This document shows, piece by piece, positions 1-5,950 of a DNA stretch of 5,950 nucleotides (its first letter is position 1; each line of letters starts with the position of its first letter). Where the stretch lies: assembly GCA_019105125.1 (NCBI GenBank), contig JAHRWO010000397.1:1-5950 (forward strand), in the 5' to 3' direction. Source of the stretch: Flavobacterium sp. (GTDB lineage Bacteria; Bacteroidota; Bacteroidia; Flavobacteriales; Flavobacteriaceae). The notes beneath the pieces are model-generated. The model was not told where the DNA came from and did no database searches. It saw nothing but the letters and a program-made list of their open reading frames with translations. The position numbers and the translations under genes are program-made.

Positions 1-572
1 GTTTGTGCGAGAAAAACGCAAAAATCTCTTGGACACAAGTAGAAACAGGTTCTGCCGTAACTTGGAAATATCCGTCTTGTGTGTTAAAAGGCGATAATTC
101 GATAGGCGAATTTTACTCGATTGCCGTAACCAACAATTTCCAACAAGCGGATACCGGAACAAAAATGATTCATTTGGGGAAAAACACCAAATCGACCATC
201 ATTTCTAAAGGTATTTCAGCTGGAAAATCACAAAACAGTTATAGAGGATTAGTGCAAATAGGAGCAAGAGCAGAAAACGCGCGTAACTTCTCACAGTGTG
301 ATTCGCTTTTGATGGGAAATAATTGTGGTGCTCACACTTTTCCGTATATAGAAAGTAAAAACGCTTCGGCAAAAATTGAACACGAAGCTACGACTTCCAA
401 AATTGGAGAAGACCAAGTGTTCTATTGTAACCAACGCGGAATCCCAACCGAAAAAGCCATTGCTTTAATCGTAAACGGTTTTAGTAGAGAAGTATTGAAT
501 AAATTACCAATGGAATTTGCAGTGGAAGCTCAGAAATTATTGGAAATTTCGTTAGAAGGTTCAGTAGGATAG
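1..572 (+). CDS. sufB: Fe-S cluster assembly scaffold SufB, C-terminal part (5' end outside window)
   Basis: This is the last ~190 residues of SufB, the scaffold subunit that with SufC and SufD forms the cytoplasmic SufBC2D complex for nascent Fe-S clusters. The frame is open to the left edge. The first full codon (TTG at 3) reads as an internal Leu of a Gly-Leu-Cys-Glu stretch, not a start. Family hallmarks are [19 protein letters not shown] near the beginning, [50 protein letters not shown] and the ending [19 protein letters not shown]. Aligned by memory to E. coli SufB, the Cys of QCDS (fragment residue 99) matches Cys405, the proposed cluster/sulfur site. His127-Glu128 of the fragment match His433-Glu434. 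All three are present, so the core looks functional. TAG ends at 572, and sufC starts 36 nt later in the same direction. The N-terminal ~60% of the protein cannot be judged here. Confidence 0.97.
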   Translation, partial: LCEKNAKISWTQVETGSAVTWKYPSCVLKGDNSIGEFYSIAVTNNFQQADTGTKMIHLGKNTKSTIISKGISAGKSQNSYRGLVQIGARAENARNFSQCDSLLMGNNCGAHTFPYIESKNASAKIEHEATTSKIGEDQVFYCNQRGIPTEKAIALIVNGFSREVLNKLPMEFAVEAQKLLEISLEGSVG

Positions 573-608
573 TCAATCATAAATTAGAATATATAACACA
601 TTTACAAA

Positions 609-1358
609 ATGTTACAGATAAAAAACTTACACGCTTCGGTAGAAGACAAAGACATATTAAAAGGAATCAACCTTGAAATTAAGGCAGGAGAAGTGCATGC
701 GATTATGGGACCAAACGGTGCCGGTAAATCAACATTATCTTCTATTATTGCTGGAAACGAAAATTACGAAGTTACCGAAGGCGAAATCTTTTTAGATGGA
801 GAAGAAATTTCAGAATTAGCGCCTGAAGAAAGAGCACACAAAGGTGTTTTCTTATCATTCCAATATCCAGTCGAAATTCCAGGAGTTTCGGTAACGAATT
901 TCATCAAAACCGCTATCAACGAAAAGCGTAAAGCGAATGGTGAAGAAGAAATGCCAGCGAATGAAATGCTAAAGAAAATCCGTGAGAAATCAGAATTGTT
1001 AGAAATGGACAGAAAATTCTTGTCGCGTTCTCTAAACGAAGGTTTTTCAGGTGGTGAAAAGAAACGTAACGAGATTTTCCAAATGGCAATGTTAGAACCA
1101 AAAATCGCAATTTTGGACGAAACGGATTCAGGTTTAGATATCGATGCGTTGCGAATTGTAGCTAACGGTGTAAACAAATTGAAAAATGAAAACAACGCGG
1201 TATTAGTGATTACGCACTACCAACGTTTGTTAGACTATATTGTTCCAGATTTCGTTCACGTTTTAATGGACGGAAAAATCGTAAAAACGGGTGGAGCAGA
1301 TTTAGCTTTAGAGCTTGAAGAAAAAGGATACGATTGGATAAAGAATGAATTGAACTAG
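609..1358 (+). CDS. sufC: Fe-S cluster assembly ATPase SufC
   Basis: SufC is the ABC-type ATPase of the SufBC2D complex. Its ATP-driven dimerisation is thought to open the SufB-SufD interface for cluster assembly. At 249 residues it has the usual family length. Visible motifs are Walker [10 protein letters not shown] (34-42), Q-loop Gln85 in LSFQYP, the signature FSGGEKKR (146-153), Walker B with D-loop [12 protein letters not shown] (166-177, catalytic Glu171) and the H-loop His203 in [16 protein letters not shown] and the [11 protein letters not shown] stretch separate SufC from transporter ATPases, and there is no transmembrane segment. The ATG at 609 gives the expected N-terminus ([20 protein letters not shown]). 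It has an A-rich upstream stretch but no Shine-Dalgarno, as is usual in Bacteroidota. It lies between sufB (36-nt gap) and sufD (67-nt gap) and is most likely co-transcribed with both. Confidence 0.98.
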   Translation: MLQIKNLHASVEDKDILKGINLEIKAGEVHAIMGPNGAGKSTLSSIIAGNENYEVTEGEIFLDGEEISELAPEERAHKGVFLSFQYPVEIPGVSVTNFIKTAINEKRKANGEEEMPANEMLKKIREKSELLEMDRKFLSRSLNEGFSGGEKKRNEIFQMAMLEPKIAILDETDSGLDIDALRIVANGVNKLKNENNAVLVITHYQRLLDYIVPDFVHVLMDGKIVKTGGADLALELEEKGYDWIKNELN

Positions 1359-1369
1359 AGTTTACAGTC

Positions 1370-1400
1370 TCAGTCACAGTTATCAGAACACTGCGACTGA
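1370..1400 (+). other. imperfect hairpin in the sufC-sufD gap
   Basis: TCAGTCACAGT (1370-1380) is the reverse complement of ACTGCGACTGA (1390-1400) apart from one A-C mismatch (1376 against 1394). The RNA could form an 11-position stem with a 9-nt loop. The same left arm can pair with the second repeat copy (1403-1413), giving two mutually exclusive hairpins. No T-run follows, so it is not an intrinsic terminator. A role in mRNA processing or stability, or in tuning SufD against SufC output, is inference only. Confidence 0.6.
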
Positions 1401-1418
1401 ACACTGCGACTGAACACT
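1386..1418 (+). repeat. 13-bp tandem repeat, about 2.5 copies, between sufC and sufD
   Basis: The unit GAACACTGCGACT occurs at 1386-1398 and exactly again at 1399-1411, followed by a 7-nt partial copy (GAACACT) at 1412-1418. The array ends 7 nt before the sufD start codon at 1426 and fills half of the 67-nt gap. Its composition (ACTG/CAGT words) differs from the surrounding A-rich sequence. Two and a half contiguous copies without spacers do not make a CRISPR array. It may be a small dispersed intergenic repeat of the genome, which cannot be tested from this window. Confidence 0.85.
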
Positions 1419-1425
1419 AAATACA

Positions 1426-2742
1426 ATGGAATTAAAAGATAAAATGATAGCTTCTTTCATGGCCTTTGAAGAAAAAATCAAAGACAATGAAGATTTGCAC
1501 GAAGTTCGAAATCACGCCATAAAAAATTTCGAAAACAAAGGTTTTCCTACTAAAAAAGAGGAAGCTTGGAAATACACGTCGTTAAATGCCATTTTAAAAA
1601 ATGACTTTTCGGTTTTCCCAAAAAAGGATAACGCAATCGAATTTAAAGATGTAAAAAAGTATTTCTTACACGAAATTGATACTTACAAAGTAGTTTTCAT
1701 TGACGGAATTTTCAGTTCGTTTTTGTCTTCTACTACACATGATGGTTTAGATGTTTGTTTGATGGCTTCGGCATTGACCAAACCTAAATATAAAATGGTA
1801 ATCGATACCTATTTTAATCAAATTGCGAGTAAAGAAGAGAGTTTGACTTCTCTAAATACGGCTTTTTCATTGGAAGGCGCTTATATCAATATTCCAAAAA
1901 GTAAAGTGGTTGAAAAACCAATTGAAATAATCTATTTTTCAACCGGAAATGAAGCGGCTTTGATGGTGCAACCTCGAAATTTAGTAATCGTTGGAGAAAA
2001 CGCTCACGTGCAAATCGTAGAACGTCATCAAAGTTTGAATAGTAATCCAGTTTTAACAAACTCGGTTACCGAAATTTTTGCTCAAAAACGTGCAATTGTA
2101 GATTATTACAAAGTACAAAACGATGTGCAAACTGCGAATTTGATTGATAACACGTACATTGCCCAAAAACAAGAGAGTAGAGTATCGGTACATACGTTTT
2201 CGTTTGGTGGAAATATCACTAGAAACAACTTGAATTTCTATCATCAAGGAGAACGAATCGATTCTACGTTGAAAGGAATTACAATTATTGGAGATAAACA
2301 ACACGTAGATCATTATACATTGGTGCACCATGCGCAACCAAATTGCGAAAGTCACCAAAACTATAAAACGATTTTACACGATAGCTCTACTGGAGTCTTT
2401 AATGGAAAAATTTTCGTGGAAAAAGAAGCGCAAAAAACGGATGCGTTCCAACAAAATAACAACATTTTAATTGGCGATAAAGCCACAATCAACGCAAAAC
2501 CACAATTGGAAATCTTTGCTGATGATGTAAAATGTTCGCACGGTTGTACGATTGGACAATTAGACGAAAGTGCTATGTTCTATATGCAACAACGCGGAAT
2601 TCCGAAAAAAGAAGCTAAAGCTTTATTGATGTATGCTTTCACCAGCGAAGTAACAAATAGCATCAAAATACCTGAATTAAAAGCTAAAATCGGTAGAATT
2701 ATTGCTGATAAATTAGGCGTAAATATGGGATTTGATTTATAA
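1426..2742 (+). CDS. sufD: Fe-S cluster assembly protein SufD
   Basis: SufD is the second scaffold subunit, a SufB paralogue that pairs with it in SufBC2D and contributes to iron delivery and the cluster site. At 438 residues it is normal length. The N-terminal helical region carries the family motif GFPTKKEEAWKYTSL (39-53). A beta-helix core follows, with NIPKSKVVEKPIEI (155-168) and the C-terminal block ADDVKCSHGCTIGQLD (365-380), then MFYMQQRGIPKKEA. Cys370 and His372 in KCSHG correspond to Cys358/His360 of E. coli SufD; the His is implicated in iron handling. Cys374 adds a third cysteine-rich position where E. coli, from memory, has Ala. The C-terminal helices end in TAA at 2742, directly inside the terminator hairpin's A-tract. 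The ATG at 1426 follows the 13-bp repeats and lacks a Shine-Dalgarno. It is the last gene of the sufBCD unit here. Confidence 0.97.
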   Translation: MELKDKMIASFMAFEEKIKDNEDLHEVRNHAIKNFENKGFPTKKEEAWKYTSLNAILKNDFSVFPKKDNAIEFKDVKKYFLHEIDTYKVVFIDGIFSSFLSSTTHDGLDVCLMASALTKPKYKMVIDTYFNQIASKEESLTSLNTAFSLEGAYINIPKSKVVEKPIEIIYFSTGNEAALMVQPRNLVIVGENAHVQIVERHQSLNSNPVLTNSVTEIFAQKRAIVDYYKVQNDVQTANLIDNTYIAQKQESRVSVHTFSFGGNITRNNLNFYHQGERIDSTLKGITIIGDKQHVDHYTLVHHAQPNCESHQNYKTILHDSSTGVFNGKIFVEKEAQKTDAFQQNNNILIGDKATINAKPQLEIFADDVKCSHGCTIGQLDESAMFYMQQRGIPKKEAKALLMYAFTSEVTNSIKIPELKAKIGRIIADKLGVNMGFDL

Positions 2743-2777
2743 AAAAAGCGGCTGTATTTGCAGCCGCTTTTTTTTTT
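2741..2777. terminator. bidirectional intrinsic terminator between sufD and the converging lipoprotein gene
   Basis: GCGGCTG (2748-2754) pairs perfectly with CAGCCGC (2761-2767) around a 6-nt loop. The stem is flanked by seven A residues (2741-2747) on the left and ten T residues (2768-2777) on the right, so A-T pairing can extend it. Read in either direction, a GC-rich stem is followed by a U-run. It serves sufD on the plus strand, overlapping its stop codon, and the minus-strand lipoprotein gene ending at 2782. Confidence 0.95.
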
Positions 2778-2781
2778 ATGA

Positions 2782-3477
2782 TTAATTAAGCTCATAGCTC
2801 GTTAAATAACTAATTTTAGTTATGTTGTCTGTACTACTGGTTGTAATTTCTTTAATTAGTCCAATATCTTTGGCAAACCAATATTCGGATTCAATTGTTG
2901 TGTTGTAAGAATTTACACTTTCAAGAGCATGCATATGAACCTTAATTACATTTGTATATGTGTTTCCTTCGATTGTTTCTGTGGCATTTCTCTCTAAAAT
3001 AGTACTTGTATAGGTAAGAGTTGCTGGTAATGACACAGGATTTCCTCCGCCATAAACTCTAACGTCAAGTGTTAAATTATCGCTCCAAGTACCACCAACT
3101 GCAACATCGTCTTTTAATATTTTAATTTCATATTCACCAAGAAATAAAGTATTTCCATTTCCTAAATCCATGAAAGTACTTCCGCTTCTTTGAAAGTAGG
3201 AAGCTCCTCTCTTAATCATCCAACTTTCAAGATTGCTATTACTGTTAAAAATTCGATGGTATGGAGTATCACCAAAATAATTAATTGAACCAATTGCAAT
3301 TAGTTTTACTTCTCCATCATCTAAATACCACCACTTATTGTTTTCAGTTAAGGGAAAATAATTTCCGGTAGAAATACCATAATCAGGAGCAGTTTCACTT
3401 TCATCTTTGCTACAAGAATTTAGGAATGTTATAAGAGTAAATAGTAAAAGTGTAAAACTAATATTGATTTTTTTCAT
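2782..3477 (-). CDS. predicted surface-exposed lipoprotein of unknown function
   Basis: A 231-residue secreted lipoprotein. The N-terminus has two lysines, a hydrophobic stretch (about 5-19) and the lipobox-like FLNSC, making Cys22 the likely lipidated residue. Asn at -2 departs from the strict consensus but is tolerated. The next residues, Ser-Lys-Asp-Glu, fit the K-(D/E)2 lipoprotein export signal known from Capnocytophaga, which sends lipoproteins to the outer face of the outer membrane. The rest has no TM segment and looks beta-rich. FPLTENNKWWY (41-51) and EYWFAKDIGLIKEI (198-211) resemble motifs of a group of Bacteroidota proteins I know only as hypothetical. No catalytic motif is visible. 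The gene converges on sufD and diverges from the membrane-protein pair. ATG at 3477 gives a complete signal peptide, and a TAnnTTTG element lies just upstream. Lipidation is well supported; the function is not recognised. Confidence 0.88.
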   Translation of the reverse strand: MKKINISFTLLLFTLITFLNSCSKDESETAPDYGISTGNYFPLTENNKWWYLDDGEVKLIAIGSINYFGDTPYHRIFNSNSNLESWMIKRGASYFQRSGSTFMDLGNGNTLFLGEYEIKILKDDVAVGGTWSDNLTLDVRVYGGGNPVSLPATLTYTSTILERNATETIEGNTYTNVIKVHMHALESVNSYNTTIESEYWFAKDIGLIKEITTSSTDNITKISYLTSYELN

Positions 3478-3503
3478 ATTAAAATAAGGATGATTTGTAG
3501 AGT

Positions 3504-3511
3504 CAAAAATA
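3504..3511 (-). promoter_or_regulatory. putative Bacteroidota-type -7 element for the lipoprotein gene
   Basis: On the minus strand 3511-3504 reads TATTTTTG, a perfect match to the Bacteroidota -7 consensus TAnnTTTG. It lies 26 nt upstream of the ATG, predicting a leader of about 20 nt. About 20 bp further upstream (3534-3532) the minus strand reads TTA, only a partial match to the -33 TTG. The region is very AT-rich, so chance matches are possible. Confidence 0.5.
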
Positions 3512-3541
3512 ATAAATTATACTAAAGAGATTAAATTTAAT

Positions 3542-3573
3542 TTGTTAAAAACGTAAAACTTTACTTATCTTTA
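3542..3573 (+). promoter_or_regulatory. putative promoter for the membrane-protein pair
   Basis: TTG at 3542-3544 and TATCTTTA at 3566-3573 are separated by 21 bp. This fits the Bacteroidota layout TTG-(17-23)-TAnnTTTG with one mismatch in the last base. It would place the transcription start about 10 nt before the ATG at 3589, a short leader. The 111-bp gap also holds the divergent lipoprotein promoter, so the two could be co-regulated. Confidence 0.4.
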
Positions 3574-3588
3574 TTCAAACTTTACTTC

Positions 3589-4590
3589 ATGGAAAGATCA
3601 AATTTTTCAGAACTACAACTTCAAAAACTTCATCAAAAGGAATTTTTGAATGACAAAGACTTGGAAGAAATTGCGATTTATCAAAAGAAAGGCATTTTTT
3701 CGTTGCGAAGCGAGTTGCTTCTGATGATTTACTTTTCGATAATCCTTTTTACTTCTGGAATTGGAGTAATTGTATACAACAACATTGATTCTATCGGACA
3801 TTTAGCGATACTTTCGGCTAATTTTATTTTGATGTTGGTTTGCTTTTATTTCAGTTTTAAAAAAGCAAAAGGATATGCGAATGATGAGGTTTTGTTCGAA
3901 AATCCGTTGTATGATTATTTGGTTTTAACTGGAAGTTTGTTGGCGTGTATTTTTTTGGGCTACCTCAATTTCCAATATCAAATTTTTGATGATTCGTATG
4001 CTTATGTTTCTTTAATTTCAGCCATTTTATGTTTTGCTGTTGCTTATTATTTCGATAATCGAATTGTACTTTCTATGGCGATTACGAGTTTGGCTACGTT
4101 CATCGGAATTTCTATCACACCCAAAAGTTTGTTTCAAAACGAAGTCTATTCCAATCTAGAATTAACCTATTCCGGATTGATTTTAGGAATACTTTTATTG
4201 ATTTGGATGGAATATTCCTTGAAACATAAAATAAAGTCACATTTTCATTTTGTGTATGCCGCTTTTGCTTTGCATTTGTTGGGCGTTTGTGTTTTAGCAG
4301 GTTTGGTTTCCGATCATTGGTGGGTTTTCATTCCCATTTTAATCGGATTTGTGTATTATTTCTATCAGTTTAGTTATCGTGTTTTGGCTACGTCACTTTT
4401 TGCTTTTATGTTGTTGTATGGTTATTTTGGAGTAAATATTGTTGGCGGAAGAATCATTTCGTCTATCCATTTTGAATTTATTTACCAATTTCTAACCATG
4501 TTAGCGCCATTTTATGTGGTAGCGAGTATTTATCTGTTTATTCGATTAGTCAAACAATTTAATGCCAAAAAAAATGCAAGCGTACAATAA
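3589..4590 (+). CDS. multi-pass membrane protein, DUF2157-like
   Basis: A 333-residue integral membrane protein. A charged, cytoplasmic-looking N-terminal helix region of about 40 residues (KLHQKEFLNDKDLEEIAIYQKK) precedes roughly ten hydrophobic segments, near 43-63, 71-90, 109-127, 136-154, 158-175, 192-208, 219-240, 243-260, 264-284 and 302-321. A 'leucine-rich start, then GIGVIVYNNID' pattern at the first TM helix fits the DUF2157 family, whose function is unknown. There is no transporter or enzyme signature. The ATG at 3589 is the first Met after the promoter-like region and gives a typical family N-terminus. It overlaps the next gene by 29 nt (or 17 nt), implying translational coupling. 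It shares N-terminal and later motifs with that neighbour, suggesting an old tandem duplication. The gene is clearly real; the family call is by eye. Confidence 0.8.
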   Translation: MERSNFSELQLQKLHQKEFLNDKDLEEIAIYQKKGIFSLRSELLLMIYFSIILFTSGIGVIVYNNIDSIGHLAILSANFILMLVCFYFSFKKAKGYANDEVLFENPLYDYLVLTGSLLACIFLGYLNFQYQIFDDSYAYVSLISAILCFAVAYYFDNRIVLSMAITSLATFIGISITPKSLFQNEVYSNLELTYSGLILGILLLIWMEYSLKHKIKSHFHFVYAAFALHLLGVCVLAGLVSDHWWVFIPILIGFVYYFYQFSYRVLATSLFAFMLLYGYFGVNIVGGRIISSIHFEFIYQFLTMLAPFYVVASIYLFIRLVKQFNAKKNASVQ

Positions 4591-5731
4591 ATCCGAATTA
4601 GAAAACTATTTTTTGGCCGAAGAGGCGAAAAAATTATACCAAAAGAAATTCCTTTCCAAAGAGCAATTGCAAAATATCAGCGCGCAATTAGTCCAACTAA
4701 AATCGAATGCTAATATTTTCTTTAGAATTGGTTTCTTTTTCTTAGGAAGTTTCCTGATTTCAACCATTATCAGTGCTTTTGGATTGATTTTATTTCCATT
4801 GATTTCGGAGGATTTCGAATTCATTTTCTTCTTTTATGCGATTGTGGCTTACATTGGATTAGAGGTTTTGGTGAACATGAAGTTTTTTCGACATGGTTTA
4901 GATGATGCTTTCGTGCTTACTTCTCAAATATCTTTTTCAATTGGTATTGGTATTCTTACGGAAGCTATATTGCCGGTTTTAATTACGATGTTGGTTTTAG
5001 GTGTGTTTTTTGCTATTCGATTTATCAATACGATTTCGGCTGTAATAGCTTTCATAGGTTTGGTTGGGATATTTTTCAATTTAATAGTCGAACATGAAGT
5101 AATGCCTAAGTTTTATTTGTCATTTGTTGGATTGATTTTAGCGATTTTGGTTTATTTTTTCATAGTTCATTTAAGTAAAAAACAAAATTTCTATTCGTAT
5201 TTTAAAACATTTGATACGATTCGAATTGCGAGTTTGCTTTTAGGTTATTTATCAATGAATTATTTAGTAGTTCGCGAATTATCTCAATCTTTAATGAACT
5301 TAGAAATCACAAATAAATCCGATATTCCGCTCGCTTTCGTTTTTTATGGATTTACCTTTTTAATTCCGTTGCTTTATTTCTTTTTGGGAATCCAATGGAA
5401 AGACAAATTGGTTTTATACACCGGATTAGCCACTTTAGCATTCGGATTTTACTCCATTCGTCATTATTACTATTTCTTCCCAATAGAATACGTAATGGTA
5501 ATTAGCGGAATTTTACTTTTTGGATTAGCCTATTTGATTATCCAACTATTAAAAAATAAAACAGAAGGCGTCACGTTCCAACCCGATAGAGATTCCGACG
5601 ATTCTTTATTATTCAACGCTCAAGCGGTTTTATCATTAGCGAATGCCAATACGCCTGCACCTTCACAATCCAATCCAATGGAATTTGGTGGAGGAGGATT
5701 TAGTGGCGGTGGAGCAGGCGAGAAGTTTTAA
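4562..5731 (+). CDS. multi-pass membrane protein with Gly-rich C-terminal tail, paralogue of the upstream gene
   Basis: A 389-residue membrane protein. It has a charged N-terminal region (about 1-50, with AKKLYQKKFLSKEQLQNIS at 22-40), about nine or ten hydrophobic segments between 53 and 328, and a hydrophilic tail. The N-terminal region parallels KLHQKEFLNDKDLEEIAIY of the upstream protein, and LDDAFVLTSQISF (113-125) parallels LYDYLVLTGSLLA there, supporting common descent. The tail (329-389) is polar, with a Pro/Asn/Ser linker ending in FGGGGFSGGGAGEKF. That resembles the Gly-rich tails of TPM-domain (YgcG-like) and some DUF2207 membrane proteins. Start choice: ATG 4562 or ATG 4574 (Met5), both inside the upstream gene, with a run of eight A between them. 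The second would shorten the protein by four residues. No terminator follows; sufS begins 65 nt downstream and may receive readthrough. Function unknown. Confidence 0.8.
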   Translation: MPKKMQAYNKSELENYFLAEEAKKLYQKKFLSKEQLQNISAQLVQLKSNANIFFRIGFFFLGSFLISTIISAFGLILFPLISEDFEFIFFFYAIVAYIGLEVLVNMKFFRHGLDDAFVLTSQISFSIGIGILTEAILPVLITMLVLGVFFAIRFINTISAVIAFIGLVGIFFNLIVEHEVMPKFYLSFVGLILAILVYFFIVHLSKKQNFYSYFKTFDTIRIASLLLGYLSMNYLVVRELSQSLMNLEITNKSDIPLAFVFYGFTFLIPLLYFFLGIQWKDKLVLYTGLATLAFGFYSIRHYYYFFPIEYVMVISGILLFGLAYLIIQLLKNKTEGVTFQPDRDSDDSLLFNAQAVLSLANANTPAPSQSNPMEFGGGGFSGGGAGEKF

Positions 5732-5776
5732 TTCTATTTTAACCTTTATTTATTCCAATTATAAACAATCAAATCG

Positions 5777-5784
5777 TAAATTTG
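5777..5784 (+). promoter_or_regulatory. putative -7 promoter element for sufS
   Basis: TAAATTTG matches the Bacteroidota -7 consensus TAnnTTTG exactly and lies 12 nt before the ATG at 5797. The predicted start site is around 5788-5791, giving a very short leader. The -33 region has no TTG; TTC at 5753-5755, with 21-bp spacing, is the nearest fit. This suggests sufS can be transcribed independently of the genes before it. Confidence 0.45.
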
Positions 5785-5794
5785 TGCTCAAATT
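5779..5794. other. 6-bp inverted repeat overlapping the sufS promoter element
   Basis: AATTTG (5779-5784) and CAAATT (5789-5794) are exact reverse complements separated by TGCT. The palindrome overlaps the -7 element and the predicted start site, a position where a repressor could act. The arms are short and AT-rich, so chance is a real alternative. No regulator is encoded in the window. Confidence 0.3.
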
Positions 5795-5796
5795 GT

Positions 5797-5950
5797 ATGA
5801 AAATGTTTGATGTTCAAAAAGTAAGAGCTGATTTTCCCATTTTATCGCAAAAAGTAAATGGTAAACCCTTAGTGTATTTTGATAACGGAGCTACTTCGCA
5901 AAAGCCACAAGTGGTTATTGATGCTATTTCAAAATATTACAGTGAAATCA
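5797..5950 (+). CDS. sufS: cysteine desulfurase SufS, N-terminal fragment (3' end outside window)
   Basis: The first 51 codons of SufS, the PLP-dependent cysteine desulfurase that passes sulfur as persulfide, usually via SufE, to SufB. The translation begins [18 protein letters not shown] and continues [18 protein letters not shown] (20-37), then [10 protein letters not shown]. The RADFPIL and YFDNxATSQKP motifs are the typical N-terminus of group II (SufS/CsdA) desulfurases. Gly31 stands where many homologues have Ala. The PLP lysine and catalytic cysteine lie beyond the edge, so activity cannot be confirmed. Two starts are possible: ATG 5797 and ATG 5803; the second gives [11 protein letters not shown], closer to what I recall of flavobacterial homologues. 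It is separated from sufD by about 3.05 kb and three unrelated genes, and has its own promoter-like element. Confidence 0.93.
   Translation, partial: MKMFDVQKVRADFPILSQKVNGKPLVYFDNGATSQKPQVVIDAISKYYSEI

Noticed and set aside
3..5. TTG as a start codon giving a 189-residue protein
   Set aside because: The frame is open to the window edge and the sequence matches the interior of SufB, so the codon is an internal Leu.
764..1195. Minus-strand open frame of 143 codons inside sufC
   Set aside because: It lies wholly antisense to a fully conserved sufC, has no recognisable domain and is a by-product of sufC codon use. The other antisense frames at 916-1110, 1210-1404, 2053-2358, 2580-2795, 3613-3801 and 4606-4824 are rejected for the same reason.
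1370..1400. Intrinsic terminator between sufC and sufD
   Set aside because: The stem has a mismatch and is not followed by a T-run; the next bases are another repeat copy and the sufD start.
1386..1418. CRISPR-like array
   Set aside because: The copies are directly adjacent, only 13 bp long and lack spacers; there are no cas genes.
2741..2777. Site of insertion of a mobile element after sufD
   Set aside because: The inverted repeat is fully explained as a bidirectional terminator. There is no transposase, integrase, target duplication or tRNA nearby, so no mobile element can be supported.
5732..5776. Terminator after the second membrane-protein gene
   Set aside because: The stretch is AT-rich without a GC-rich stem or T-run, so readthrough into sufS cannot be excluded.

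Overview
The window looks like chromosomal DNA of a Flavobacterium-type Bacteroidota. It is AT-rich, start codons lack clear Shine-Dalgarno sequences, and promoter-like TAnnTTTG elements lie upstream of genes. It also holds a lipoprotein with a Bacteroidota-type Ser-Lys-Asp-Glu stretch after the lipobox cysteine. The proteins resemble flavobacterial SUF proteins. Genus-level placement is inference.

Left part (1-2742): three same-strand genes for the SUF iron-sulfur cluster scaffold. They are the C-terminal part of sufB (its 5' end lies outside the window), complete sufC (ATPase) and complete sufD. SufB, SufC and SufD form the SufBC2D complex on which clusters are built. The sufC-sufD gap carries a 13-bp tandem repeat that can fold into a hairpin with the sequence just upstream. 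A strong bidirectional terminator follows sufD.

Middle part (2782-5731): a minus-strand gene for a predicted surface lipoprotein converges on sufD and shares its terminator. A 111-bp divergent promoter region follows. Then come two overlapping plus-strand genes for multi-pass membrane proteins. These two look like diverged tandem copies of one DUF2157-like family, and the second has added a glycine-rich C-terminal tail. None has a recognisable role in Fe-S assembly.

Right edge (5797-5950): the first ~50 codons of sufS, the cysteine desulfurase that supplies sulfur to SufBCD. It is preceded by a perfect TAnnTTTG element. The SUF locus is therefore split: sufBCD and sufS lie about 3.05 kb apart, with a terminator and an oppositely oriented gene between them, so they are unlikely to share one transcript from a sufB promoter.

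Most of the window is ordinary housekeeping sequence. The parts worth a second look are the split suf layout, the repeat/hairpin in the sufC-sufD gap, and the paralogous membrane pair with its A8 overlap and Gly-rich tail. I see no RNA genes, insertion sequences, CRISPR arrays or clear new defence or biosynthetic system.
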